In this document: positions 20,345 to 27,889 of the stretch, one piece after another
How positions within the stretch are numbered: position 1 is the first letter of the stretch
Layout of the letters: the number at the start of each line of letters is the position of its first letter
Assembly: GCF_004349215.1 (NCBI RefSeq)
Contig: NZ_SMKU01000057.1
Span: 1 to 36,486, forward strand
DNA from: Actinomadura rubrisoli
GTDB taxonomy: Bacteria > Actinomycetota > Actinomycetes > Streptosporangiales > Streptosporangiaceae
DNA: 36,486 nt
Reading direction: 5' to 3'
Translations under genes and position numbers: made by a program
The notes under the pieces: generated by a model
What the model saw: the letters and a program-made list of their open reading frames with translations, nothing else
What the model was told of the DNA's origin: nothing
Databases searched by the model: none

Positions 20345-20920
20345 CTAGGCGTCTTTCACGGCCTCGCGGGTCATCGCCTTGAGCTCGGTGACCACGTCCT
20401 CCAGCGGGGCGACGTCGCGGTGGGCGCGGCACAGGATGGTGGCGCCCTCGACGGCGGCGACGATCAGCCGCGCGAGCCGCGCCGCGCGGTCGTCGGGGAC
20501 GCCCGCGTTGCCGAGCCCGGTCGCCAGGGTGTCCTGCCAGCGGTCGAAGGCCGCCGCGGCGGCCGCGGCGAGCTGCGGCGCGTCGTCGTGGGACTCGACG
20601 GTGACCGCCACCACCGGGCAGCCCGCCCGGAACTCGCTCTTGATCAGCACCTGCCGCCACCAGCCGGTGAACGCGTCCACCGCGGACGCGGCGTCGCCGC
20701 CCTCGGTGGCCGCGAGGATGCCCGCGTTGAGGAACTCCCCGGCGTAGCGCACCGCCTCCTCGGCCAGCTGCGCCTTGCCCTCCGGGAAGTGGTGGTAGAT
20801 CGACCCGCGCGGCGCCCCGCTGTGCGCGATGACGTCGCGGAACCCGGTGCCGCTGTAGCCGCGCTCGCGGAAGAGGTAGGCGGCGCTGCGCACCATGCGT
20901 TCCCGGCTGTCGGTCCCCAT
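20345..20920 (-). CDS. TetR-family transcriptional repressor
   Basis: This 191-residue regulator has the N-terminal helix-turn-helix MVRSAAYLFRERGYSGTGF then RDVIAHSGAPRGSIYHHFPEGKAQL (residues about 9-52), close to the AcrR/YxaF-like TetR group. A helical ligand domain with FRAGCPVVAVTVE follows. I chose the ATG at 20920, preceded by GGGGG. The gene diverges from the acyl-CoA thioesterase at 21048, and the interval carries three related palindromes, so it probably represses itself and the thioesterase-isomerase genes. An acyl-CoA or fatty-acid-like inducer would fit the neighbours but is not shown. Confidence 0.88.
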   Translation of the reverse strand: MGTDSRERMVRSAAYLFRERGYSGTGFRDVIAHSGAPRGSIYHHFPEGKAQLAEEAVRYAGEFLNAGILAATEGGDAASAVDAFTGWWRQVLIKSEFRAGCPVVAVTVESHDDAPQLAAAAAAAFDRWQDTLATGLGNAGVPDDRAARLARLIVAAVEGATILCRAHRDVAPLEDVVTELKAMTREAVKDA

Positions 20921-20930
20921 ACCCCCGATT

Positions 20931-21004
20931 ATGACATTCATCATAAGCTTCGCGCCTTGACCATGACGCACGTCATAGAAAACGCTGCATATGACGGACG
21001 TCAT
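20931..21004. promoter_or_regulatory. Three palindromic TetR operators
   Basis: Two exact copies of ATGACGNNCGTCAT lie at 20963-20976 (centre CA) and 20991-21004 (centre GA), 28 bp apart. A weaker relative, ATGACATTCATCAT, lies at 20931-20944, 32 bp from the middle one. They fill the divergent promoter between the TetR gene and the thioesterase. Assignment to this TetR protein is inferred from position. Confidence 0.7.
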
Positions 21005-21047
21005 ATCGAGGCGCGGCTGCGGCCCGCCCTTGCGGAGGGGGAGCGAC

Positions 21048-21503
21048 ATGGGGAACGCGCCGACCACGGCGGGCCTTGAGCAGCTGAAGGGGCTGCTCAA
21101 GCAGGGGGAGGAGCAAGGCCTCGGCATCGCCGGGCTGATCGGCATCAAGGCGGAGGTCCTGGAGCCCGGACGGGTCGTCTTCAGCCTCGTCCCGCAGGCC
21201 GCCTTCAGTAACCCGCTCGGCATCGTGCACGGCGGGATCATGTCCACGCTGCTGGACTCGTCGATGGGCTGCGCGGTGCACGCCTCGCTCCCGGAGGGCG
21301 CCCTCTACACGACGCTGGAGCTGAAGGTGAACTTCATCCGTCCCGTCCCGCTGGACGGCGGCAGGCTGCTGTGCGAGGGCACCACGATCCACGTCGGACG
21401 CAAGGCCGCGACGGCGGAAGGGCGCGTCACGAACGCGGACGGCAAGCTGGTGGCGCACGGCACGACCACCTGTATGGTCTTCTCGCCTGTTACCAACGAG
21501 TAG
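21048..21503 (+). CDS. PaaI-type hotdog-fold acyl-CoA thioesterase
   Basis: This 151-residue protein is a hotdog-fold thioesterase of the PaaI/DUF4442 kind. The diagnostic stretch is NPLGIVHGGIMSTLLDSSMGCAVH near residues 61-84, where HGG and the downstream acidic residue D77 form the active site. TTLELKVNFIRPVP and CEGTTIHVGRKAATAEGRV complete the fold. It should hydrolyse acyl- or aryl-acyl-CoA in the cytoplasm. I chose the ATG at 21048, with GGAGGGGGAG just before it. It lies across operators from TetR and shortly before the enoyl-CoA isomerase gene, pointing to joint acyl-CoA catabolism. Confidence 0.85.
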   Translation: MGNAPTTAGLEQLKGLLKQGEEQGLGIAGLIGIKAEVLEPGRVVFSLVPQAAFSNPLGIVHGGIMSTLLDSSMGCAVHASLPEGALYTTLELKVNFIRPVPLDGGRLLCEGTTIHVGRKAATAEGRVTNADGKLVAHGTTTCMVFSPVTNE

Positions 21504-21536
21504 GGTCGTCGTCGGGAACGGATGAAGGAGAGCTTC

Positions 21537-22202
21537 GTGATCGACCTCCAGCGCGACGGAGACGTGTTCGTCCTGCGTCTCGACGCGGGCGAGAACCGCT
21601 TCGCCCCGGACTTCCTCGGCGCCTTCGAGGACGCCCTCGGCACGGTCGAGGAGAGCGAGGGGCCGGCCGCCCTGGTGACCGTCGGCACGGGCAAGTTCTA
21701 CTCCAACGGCCTGGACCTGGAGTGGCTCGGCGCCAACCCGGACCGGCTTGAGGACTACCTGCGCCGGGTCAACGGCCTGTACGCGCGGCTGCTCTCGCTG
21801 CCGGCGCCGACGGTCGCGGCGGTCAACGGGCACGCGTTCGCGGGCGGCGGCATGCTCGTCCTCGCGCACGACTTCGCGGTCATGCGCACGGACCGCGGCT
21901 ACTTCTGCCTGCCCGAGGTCGACCTCGGGATGAGCTTCACGCCCGGGATGGGCGCGCTGATCCAGGCGCGGCTGCCGAAGGCGTCGGCGCACGAGGCGAT
22001 GATCACCGGCCGCCGGTACACCGCCGAGCAGGCGCGGCGGGCCGGGATCGTCCAGCACACGGCCGAGCAGGAGCGGGTGCTCCCGGTCGCGACGGAGCTC
22101 GCCGCGTCCCTGGCGGCCAAGGACGGCGCGATCGTGGGCAAGATCCGCCGCGACATGTACGGGCCGGCGCTTGAGGCGCTCCGCGGCCCGGTGCTGGCGT
22201 AG
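21537..22202 (+). CDS. Enoyl-CoA hydratase/isomerase (crotonase) family protein, isomerase-like
   Basis: This 221-residue crotonase-fold protein has the oxyanion-hole region KFYSNGLDLEWLG, the central AGGGMLVLAHDFAVM and LPEVDLGMSFTPGMGALI. In hydratases a glutamate follows the GGG motif; here that position is M or L, while the second glutamate in LPEVDLG is kept. That pattern fits Delta3-Delta2-enoyl-CoA isomerases better than hydratases. It is also short for the family. I chose the GTG at 21537 because AAGGAGAG lies 4-5 bases upstream; an ATG at 21522 overlaps that ribosome site. TAGGGT over the thioesterase stop could be a -10. Likely TetR-controlled with its neighbour. Confidence 0.83.
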   Translation: MIDLQRDGDVFVLRLDAGENRFAPDFLGAFEDALGTVEESEGPAALVTVGTGKFYSNGLDLEWLGANPDRLEDYLRRVNGLYARLLSLPAPTVAAVNGHAFAGGGMLVLAHDFAVMRTDRGYFCLPEVDLGMSFTPGMGALIQARLPKASAHEAMITGRRYTAEQARRAGIVQHTAEQERVLPVATELAASLAAKDGAIVGKIRRDMYGPALEALRGPVLA

Positions 22203-22269
22203 GGCGCGCCGCCGGCGGCGCTAGGTTACGGTCAACTGGAATCCGGTTCGGTTCGGAAGGGACGGCGGC

Positions 22270-23316
22270 ATGCGCATCGGGATGAAGCTCAACTACGCGG
22301 GCGGCTTCAAGGAGACCGTCGAGGAGCTCGCCGACTACGAGAAGGCCGGCCTCGACATCGTGTACGTCGCCGAGGCCTACAGCTTCGACGCGGTGAGCCA
22401 GCTGGGCTACATCGCCGCCAAGACCGAGCGGGTGGAGATCGCCTCCGGCATCCTGAACATCTACTCCCGCACGCCGACCGCCATGGCGCAGACCGCGGCG
22501 GGCCTGGACTACGTCTCGGGCGGACGGTTCACGCTCGGCATCGGCGCCTCGGGCCCCCAGGTCATCGAGGGCTTCCACGGCGTCCCCTACAGCGCCCCGC
22601 TCGGCCGCACCCGCGAGATCATCGAGATCTGCCGCAAGGTGTGGCGCCGCGAGCGCCTCCAGCACCAGGGCAAGTACTACACGATGCCGCTGCCCCCCGG
22701 GCAGGGCACCGGCCTCGGCAAGCCCCTGAAGATCATCAACCATCCGGTGCGGGCCGACATCCCGGTCCTGGTCGCCGCGATCGGCCCGAAGAACGTCGAG
22801 CTGACCGCCGAGATCGCCAACGGCTGGGAGCCGATCTTCTACCTGCCGGAGAAGGCCGCGGACGTGTGGGGGCCGTCCCTGGCGGCGGGCCGGGCCAGGC
22901 GCGCGGCGTCCCTCGGCGAGCTGGACGTGGTCGCCCACGCCCCGCTCGCCATCGGCGACGACGCGCAGGGCTTCCTGGAGTTCGGCCGCCCGATGGCCGC
23001 GCTCTACATCGGCGGCATGGGCGCCAAGGGCAAGAACTTCTACAACGACCTCTGCCGCCGCTACGGCTGGGAGAAGGAGGCCGAGGAGATCCAGGACCTC
23101 TACCTGGACGGCAAGAAGGACGAGGCCGCCGCCAAGGTCCCCTACGAGCTGCTGGAGAAGATGTCGCTCATCGGCTCCGAGGGCCACGTCCGCGAGCGGC
23201 TGGCCGCCATGCGCGAGTCCGGCGTCACCACGCTCAACGTCACCCCGATCGCGGGCGACCACAAGGGTCGCCTCGCCCTGATCGAGAAGGCCAAGGAGAT
23301 GGCCGCCGACGGCTGA
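22270..23316 (+). CDS. LLM-class (F420-dependent-type) oxidoreductase
   Basis: This 348-residue protein is a luciferase-like TIM-barrel oxidoreductase of the F420-dependent group common in actinobacteria. It begins MRIGMKLNYAGG and continues YEKAGLDIVYVAEAYSFDAVSQLGYIAA, IASGILNIYSRTPT, RFTLGIGASGPQVIEGFHG, PVLVAAIGPKNVELTAEIANGW and a C-terminal LIGSEGHVRERLAAMRESGVTTLNV. These blocks bind the deazaflavin and its phosphates. Substrate may be an acyl-CoA-derived or alcohol compound but cannot be read. GGAAGGGAC provides the ribosome site. A TAGGTT box in the 67-bp gap before it may give its own promoter. Confidence 0.87.
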   Translation: MRIGMKLNYAGGFKETVEELADYEKAGLDIVYVAEAYSFDAVSQLGYIAAKTERVEIASGILNIYSRTPTAMAQTAAGLDYVSGGRFTLGIGASGPQVIEGFHGVPYSAPLGRTREIIEICRKVWRRERLQHQGKYYTMPLPPGQGTGLGKPLKIINHPVRADIPVLVAAIGPKNVELTAEIANGWEPIFYLPEKAADVWGPSLAAGRARRAASLGELDVVAHAPLAIGDDAQGFLEFGRPMAALYIGGMGAKGKNFYNDLCRRYGWEKEAEEIQDLYLDGKKDEAAAKVPYELLEKMSLIGSEGHVRERLAAMRESGVTTLNVTPIAGDHKGRLALIEKAKEMAADG

Positions 23317-23387
23317 GGACCCGAGTGTCCTTCATGTTCGGTGACCGGCTCGATATCGGCTCTCGGCCCGCGGCGCCGGGCGTGCTC

Positions 23388-23393
23388 TAGAGT
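23388..23393 (+). promoter_or_regulatory. -10 element for a leaderless pepQ mRNA
   Basis: TAGAGT ends 7 bases before the ATG at 23401 with no ribosome site between. It would make pepQ-efp-nusB a transcription unit separate from the acyl-CoA genes upstream. Confidence 0.5.
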
Positions 23394-23400
23394 CCTGTCC

Positions 23401-24477
23401 ATGGGGGAGACGCATATCGGACGACGCGACCGGCTGGCCGCGCTCGTCGCCGGGCGGGACGCGGGCGCCCTGCTCGTCACCCGGCTCGTGAACGTCCGCT
23501 ACCTGACCGGGCTCGACAGCTCCAACGCGGCGTTGCTCGTCCCCGCCGACGGCCCGGCCGTGCTGGCGACCGACGGCCGCTACGCCGGCATGGCCGCCGA
23601 CGTCTGCCCCGAGCTGGAGGTCGTCGTCGACCGGCGGGCCGCGGCCGCGCTCGCCGCCCGCGCCGAGGGCGACGGCATCGCCCGGCTCGGGTTCGAGGCG
23701 CACGCGCTCACCGTCGAGCAGCACGAGGAGCTGGCCGCCAAGACCGGCGTCCGGCTCGCGGGACTCGGCCGCCTGGTCGAGGAGCTGCGCCGCGTCAAGG
23801 ACGAGGAGGAGCTGGCGCTCCTGCGCGAGGCGTGCGCGATCACCGACCGCGCGTTCGACGCCGTCCTGCCCCTGGTCCGCCCCGGCGTCACCGAGCGGGC
23901 CATCGCCATCGCCCTCGAACGGCGGATGGTCGACTTCGGCGCCGAGCGGCCCGCGTTCGCCTCCATCGTCGCCTCCGGCCCGAACGGCGCGATCCCGCAC
24001 CACCACCCGGGCGGCCGCGCCGTGGAGCGCGGCGACCTCGTCACCATGGACTTCGGCGCCCTGTACGGCGGCTACCACGCCGACATGACCCGCACCGTCG
24101 CGATCGGCGAGCCCGCGTCCTGGCAGCGGGACGTCTACGACCTCGTCCACCGCGCCCAGCGGGCCGCCGTCGACGCGGCCGTCCCCGGCGCCGAGACCAG
24201 GGACGTCGACGCCGCCGCCCGCACGATCATCAAGGACGCCGGGCACGGCGAGGCGTTCACCCACGGGCTCGGGCACGGCGTCGGCCTGGAGATCCACGAG
24301 GCCCCGCTCCTGGGGTACGACAGGACCGGTAAGCTGATGGATCGAGTTCCGATCACGGCGGAGCCGGGGGTCTACCTCGCGGGCCGGGGCGGAGTCCGCA
24401 TCGAGGACACGCTGGTCGTCCGCGCGGACGCCCCGGAGCTCCTCACCACAACGACCAAGGACCTGCTCGTACTGTGA
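23401..24477 (+). CDS. pepQ: M24 Xaa-Pro peptidase (PepQ-like aminopeptidase P family)
   Basis: This 358-residue metallopeptidase has an N-terminal creatinase-like domain to about residue 125 and a C-terminal pita-bread domain. All five metal ligands of the M24 family are visible: the two aspartates in [18 protein letters not shown], the histidine in [14 protein letters not shown], and glutamates in AEPGVYLA and VRIEDTLVV. It removes N-terminal residues before proline, or splits X-Pro dipeptides, in the cytoplasm. It sits directly before efp and nusB, as in mycobacteria and streptomycetes, which supports the name pepQ. Confidence 0.92.
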   Translation: MGETHIGRRDRLAALVAGRDAGALLVTRLVNVRYLTGLDSSNAALLVPADGPAVLATDGRYAGMAADVCPELEVVVDRRAAAALAARAEGDGIARLGFEAHALTVEQHEELAAKTGVRLAGLGRLVEELRRVKDEEELALLREACAITDRAFDAVLPLVRPGVTERAIAIALERRMVDFGAERPAFASIVASGPNGAIPHHHPGGRAVERGDLVTMDFGALYGGYHADMTRTVAIGEPASWQRDVYDLVHRAQRAAVDAAVPGAETRDVDAAARTIIKDAGHGEAFTHGLGHGVGLEIHEAPLLGYDRTGKLMDRVPITAEPGVYLAGRGGVRIEDTLVVRADAPELLTTTTKDLLVL

Positions 24478-24511
24478 GAACGCGCGGGCCCGCGACCTGG
24501 AGAATGACGCA

Positions 24512-25069
24512 GTGGCGACGACGAACGACCTGAAGAACGGCATGACGCTGAACCTGGACGGCGGCCTCTGGACCGTCCTTGAGTTCCAGCACGTCAAGCC
24601 CGGCAAGGGCGGCGCGTTCGTCCGCACCAAGCTCAAGAACATCCTGTCCGGCAAGGTCGTCGACAAGACCTTCAACGCCGGCACCAAGGTCGACGTGGCC
24701 GGCGTGGACAAGCGGGAGATGCAGTACCTCTACCGCGAGGGCGAGGACTTCGTCTTCATGGACACCGAGACCTACGACCAGCCCCACATCCCGGCGACCG
24801 TGGTCGGCGACGCCGCGAACTACCTGCTCCCCGAGCAGAACGCGGTGATCGCCTTCAACGACGAGAACCCGCTCTACGTCGAGCTGCCCGCCGCCGTCGT
24901 GCTGGTGATCACCGAGACCGAGCCGGGCCTGCAGGGCGACCGCTCCACCGGCGGCAGCAAGCCCGCCACCCTGGAGACCGGCGCGCAGATCCAGGTCCCG
25001 CTGTTCATCACCACCGGCGAGAAGGTCAAGGTCGACACCCGCTCCGGCGAGTACCTCGGCCGCGGCTGA
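24512..25069 (+). CDS. efp: Translation elongation factor P
   Basis: This 185-residue protein has the three beta-barrel domains of EF-P, which enters the ribosomal E site and relieves stalling at polyproline stretches. Landmarks are [48 protein letters not shown], and the C-terminal [19 protein letters not shown] and [22 protein letters not shown]. The tip lysine is K32. The loop reads P30-G31-K32-G33-G34, whereas characterised actinobacterial EF-Ps, which work unmodified, end this loop in proline (PGKGP). The GTG start at 24512 follows a GGAGAA. Its stop overlaps the nusB start by one base. Confidence 0.96.
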   Translation: MATTNDLKNGMTLNLDGGLWTVLEFQHVKPGKGGAFVRTKLKNILSGKVVDKTFNAGTKVDVAGVDKREMQYLYREGEDFVFMDTETYDQPHIPATVVGDAANYLLPEQNAVIAFNDENPLYVELPAAVVLVITETEPGLQGDRSTGGSKPATLETGAQIQVPLFITTGEKVKVDTRSGEYLGRG

Positions 25070-25485
25070 TGAGCGCGCGGACCAAGGCCCGCAAGCTCGC
25101 GCTCGACATCCTGTTCGCGGCGGAGCTGCGGGAGGAGCGGCCCATGGCGGTGCTGGAGGCGCGGGGCCGTCCCAACCAGGACGAGCTGGCCGAGTACCCG
25201 CACGCCGTCCGTCTGATCGAAGGGGTCCAGGAGCACCAGGAGCGGATCGACGACCTGATCGCCACGTACGCGACCGGGTGGACGCTGGAGCGGATGCCCG
25301 TCGTCGACCGCAACATCCTGCGGATGGGCACCTTCGAGCTGCTGTGGGTCGACGACGTCCCGGACGGCGTCGCCGTGAGCGAGGCGGTCGGGCTGGTCAC
25401 CGAGCTGTCGACCGACGAGTCGCCCCGCTTCGTCAACGGCCTGCTGTCGCGCCTCCAGCGACTCAAACCCTCCCTGTCGCTCTAG
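25069..25485 (+). CDS. nusB: Transcription antitermination factor NusB
   Basis: This 138-residue, mainly helical protein matches NusB, which with NusE (ribosomal protein S10) binds boxA RNA to support rRNA transcription. Recognisable parts are ARTKARKLALDILFAAELR, the block LIEGVQEHQERIDDLIATYATGWTLERM, VVDRNILRMGTFELLW, and VAVSEAVGLVTELSTDESPRFVNGLL at the C-terminus. The ATG overlaps the efp stop (TGATG). In Streptomyces the next genes are bldD and the pyr operon, but here a structured spacer and a methyltransferase gene follow. Confidence 0.95.
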   Translation: MSARTKARKLALDILFAAELREERPMAVLEARGRPNQDELAEYPHAVRLIEGVQEHQERIDDLIATYATGWTLERMPVVDRNILRMGTFELLWVDDVPDGVAVSEAVGLVTELSTDESPRFVNGLLSRLQRLKPSLSL

Positions 25486-25543
25486 CCCCCATCCCGCCGG
25501 AGCACGTAGAGCGGCTAAGGTCTGTACAAAGATAAAGGCAGGG

Positions 25544-25696
25544 GTGGCCTTGGCCATCGCGCGATCGCGTGACCCGACCGGTGGGGCGAAGCCGAAGGCG
25601 AGCCCCACCGGGAAGATCGCGAAGCGATGTCGCGATCGCACAAGCACGGTCAAGGTGCGAGCCGCCAGGCGAGCACCTTGGGCCGGGATTGAATAG
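25544..25696 (+). CDS. Possible 50-residue basic leader peptide
   Basis: From a GTG preceded by AAAGGCAGGG, 50 codons are open to a TAG that lies 7 bases before the methyltransferase start. The product would begin MALAIARSRDPTGGAKPK and is rich in Arg, Lys and Ala. TAAGGT at 25516-25521 could serve as a -10. The whole frame overlaps the hairpin array, whose repeated GCC-GAA-GGC elements would by themselves give Ala/Lys/Arg codons, so coding capacity may be incidental. I know no family for it. A leader peptide whose translation opens or closes the hairpins is one possible reading. Confidence 0.2.
   Translation: MALAIARSRDPTGGAKPKASPTGKIAKRCRDRTSTVKVRAARRAPWAGIE
25561..25680 (+). repeat. Structured hairpin array between nusB and the methyltransferase gene
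   Basis: Four stems are visible. The outer stem GCGATCGCG (25561-25569) pairs with CGCGATCGC (25631-25639). It encloses a 10-bp hairpin, CCGGTGGGGC (25578-25587) with GCCCCACCGG (25602-25611), and a small hairpin, ATCGC-GAA-GCGAT (25616-25628), making a three-way junction. A separate hairpin pairs CAAGGTGC (25651-25658) with GCACCTTG (25673-25680). Both large hairpins continue inward as GA, (A)GCC, short loop, GGC, GA, so each could hold a tandem G-A mismatch above its stem. It may be a structured RNA, a cis-regulator of the downstream methyltransferase-dinB genes, or a mobile palindromic repeat. I recognise no known riboswitch. Confidence 0.6.
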
Positions 25697-25703
25697 GTGG
25701 AGT

Positions 25704-26480
25704 GTGGCCGTGGACGGCCGGCAGCAGAAGCGGATGCGGGGGACGGGCCGCGTGCGCAGTGCCGTCCTGTGGGACGCGTTGCGCACCGTCCTCGACCGCA
25801 TCGCGCCCGAGTCCGGTCCGAGCGACGTCGTGGACGTGGGCGGCGGGACCGGCGGGTTCGCGGTGCCGCTCGCCGAGCTGGGGCACCGGGTCACCGTGGT
25901 CGACTCCAGCCCCGACGCGCTGGCCGCGCTGGAGCGCCGCGCCGCCGAGTCCGGCGTGACGGTGCGCTCCTTCCAGGGCGACGCGGTGGACCTGCCCGAC
26001 CTGCTGGGCCCCGCCGCCGCCGACCTGGTGCTGTGCCACAGCGTCCTGGAGTACGTCGACGACCCGGGCGCGGCGATGGCGGCGCTGACCGGCACCGTCC
26101 GTCCCGGCGGCTCGGTCAGCCTGCTGGTGGCCGGGCAGGTCGCGGCGGCGCTGCACCGCGCGGTCTCCGGGCACTTCGACGACGCCCGCCGCGTCCTGAC
26201 CGACACCTCGGGACGGTGGGGCGAGGGCGACCGCATGCCCCGCCGGTTCACCAGGGAGACGCTGTCGTCGCTGGTGCGCGGCGCGGGCCTGCGGGTCGCG
26301 GAGCTGCACGGCGTGCGGATCTTCGCCGACCTGGTGCCCAGCGGGCTGGTCGACTCCGACGCCGACTCGGCCGAGGCGCTGATCGCGCTGGAGTCCGTCG
26401 CGGCCGTCCACCCCGTCCTGCGGGACCTCGCCACCCAGCTGCACCTGGTGGCCGACAAAGCCGGTCCAGTGCGACCGTGA
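25704..26480 (+). CDS. Class I SAM-dependent methyltransferase
   Basis: This 258-residue Rossmann methyltransferase has motif I VVDVGGGTGGFAVPLAELG near residues 40-58, the acidic residue in TVVDSSPDALAALE, GDAVDLP, and the post-motif LCHSVLEYVDDPGAAMAAL. It resembles CmoM/SmtA-like enzymes, but the substrate (tRNA, small molecule or lipid) cannot be told. GTGs at 25704 and 25710 are both possible starts; AGGTGGAG lies at 25695-25702 and fits the second one better by spacing. The frame is open further upstream, but only through the hairpin array. Its stop overlaps the dinB start (GTGA). Confidence 0.82.
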   Translation: MAVDGRQQKRMRGTGRVRSAVLWDALRTVLDRIAPESGPSDVVDVGGGTGGFAVPLAELGHRVTVVDSSPDALAALERRAAESGVTVRSFQGDAVDLPDLLGPAAADLVLCHSVLEYVDDPGAAMAALTGTVRPGGSVSLLVAGQVAAALHRAVSGHFDDARRVLTDTSGRWGEGDRMPRRFTRETLSSLVRGAGLRVAELHGVRIFADLVPSGLVDSDADSAEALIALESVAAVHPVLRDLATQLHLVADKAGPVRP

Positions 26481-27742
26481 GCCGCAAGCAGCAGCTGCAC
26501 CGGCCGGGGCCGCAGCCGGGCCCGCCCGCCGACGACTCCGGCTGCGGCATCCTGCACGTCGACATGGACGCGTTCTTCGTCAGCGTCGAGCTGCTGGAGC
26601 GCCCGGAACTGCGCGGCCGTCCGGTCGTCGTAGGCGGCGCCGGGCCGCGCGGGGTGGTGTCGGCGGCGTCCTACGAGGCGCGCACCTACGGCGTCCACTC
26701 GGCGATGCCGATGAGCCGGGCCAGGCGGCTGTGCCCGCGGGCGGTGGTCCTGCCGCCGCGCCACGAGAAGTACGCGCGGGTGTCGGCGGCGGTGTTCGAG
26801 ATCTTCCGGTCCATCACGCCGCTGGTGGAGGGCCTCTCGCTGGACGAGGCGTTCCTCGACGTGACCGGGGCCCGGCGGCGGCTCGGCCGCGCCGCGGCGA
26901 TAGCCGCGATGGTCCGCGAGCAGGTCGCCGCCCAGCAGGGCATCACCTGCTCGGTCGGCGTCGCCAGCACCAAGTTCGTCGCCAAGCTCGCCTCCACCCA
27001 CTGCAAGCCGGACGGGATGCTCGTGGTGCCCGCCGACGGCGTCGAGGACTTCCTGCACCCGCTGCCCGTCGCGGCCCTGTGGGGCGTCGGGGAGCGCACC
27101 GAGCAGACGCTGACGCGCCTCGGCCTGAGGACGGTCGGGCAGCTCGCCAAAGTCCCCCTGGACACGCTGCGGCGCGAGCTGGGCAACGCGGTGGGGAGCC
27201 ACCTGCACGAGCTGGCGTGGGGCCGCGACGCCCGCGAGGTCGTCCCGCACACCCCCGACAAGAGCATCGGCGCCGAGGAGACCTTCGACACCGACATCGA
27301 CGACCCGGAGATCATCCGCCGGGAGCTCCTGCGGCTGGCGGAGAAGGTCGGCGCGCGCCTGCGCGCGGCCGGAACCGCGGGACGGACCGTGAGCGTCAAA
27401 CTGCGGATGGCGAACTTCAAGACGATCACACGCGCGCGCACGCTCCGTGAACCCACCGATCTCTCACGTGTGATCTATGTCACAGCCTGCGAGCTCTATG
27501 AGGGGGCCGGGCTGGAACGGGTACGACTCCGTCTGGTCGGGGTGCGGGTCGAGAACCTGGGCCCCGCCGACGAAGCCCCCCGTCAGCTGGCCTTGGACGA
27601 GCCGGAAACCGGCTGGCGCGAGGCCGAACGCGCGATGGACCAAGTGGCGAACCGGTTCGGCCCAGGCGCCGTCCGGCCCGCCGCTCTGGTGCGCCGGGCG
27701 GACCACGGTGACCGGCGTGACGGCGGGGACGGGAGACGATGA
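26477..27742 (+). CDS. dinB: DNA polymerase IV (Y-family translesion polymerase)
   Basis: This 421-residue Y-family polymerase has the catalytic motifs ILHVDMDAFFVSVE near residues 25-38 and GLSLDEAFLDVT near 115-126, so the metal-binding aspartates and glutamate are intact. CSVGVASTKFVAKLAS and the helix-hairpin-helix region LWGVGERTEQTLTRLG follow, then the little-finger domain to about residue 360. QLALDEP near residue 375 resembles a beta-clamp binding motif. It bypasses DNA lesions with low fidelity. It is coupled by a GTGA overlap to the methyltransferase gene. The last 30 residues are Arg/Asp-rich and disordered. No LexA box is obvious upstream. Confidence 0.93.
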   Translation: MSRKQQLHRPGPQPGPPADDSGCGILHVDMDAFFVSVELLERPELRGRPVVVGGAGPRGVVSAASYEARTYGVHSAMPMSRARRLCPRAVVLPPRHEKYARVSAAVFEIFRSITPLVEGLSLDEAFLDVTGARRRLGRAAAIAAMVREQVAAQQGITCSVGVASTKFVAKLASTHCKPDGMLVVPADGVEDFLHPLPVAALWGVGERTEQTLTRLGLRTVGQLAKVPLDTLRRELGNAVGSHLHELAWGRDAREVVPHTPDKSIGAEETFDTDIDDPEIIRRELLRLAEKVGARLRAAGTAGRTVSVKLRMANFKTITRARTLREPTDLSRVIYVTACELYEGAGLERVRLRLVGVRVENLGPADEAPRQLALDEPETGWREAERAMDQVANRFGPGAVRPAALVRRADHGDRRDGGDGRR

Positions 27743-27889
27743 AAGGGGTCGGTGGGGTGACCGGCACAGGGTCCTCGGTTGGCCGTTTGCTTTCGTACGC
27801 TTGTCGGGGCTCGTATTCTGGGCATATCACCGTTGAGGTTCCCGTCCTGCATCGGATACCCCGTCGCGGGGCTGTCGTTGGGAGGCGCC

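Noticed and set aside
25561..25639. GCGATCGC as a HIP1 element
   Set aside because: The 8-mer equals the cyanobacterial HIP1 palindrome, but two copies in one hairpin of a high-GC actinomycete are explained by the stem itself.
25561..25680. SAM riboswitch or PyrR-type attenuator after nusB
   Set aside because: The stems do not match a known SAM riboswitch layout as far as I can recall, and no pyr gene follows.
25569..25703. Methyltransferase start at 25569
   Set aside because: It would add 45 residues encoded by the hairpin array, and the methyltransferase fold needs none of them; AGGTGGAG precedes the later GTGs.
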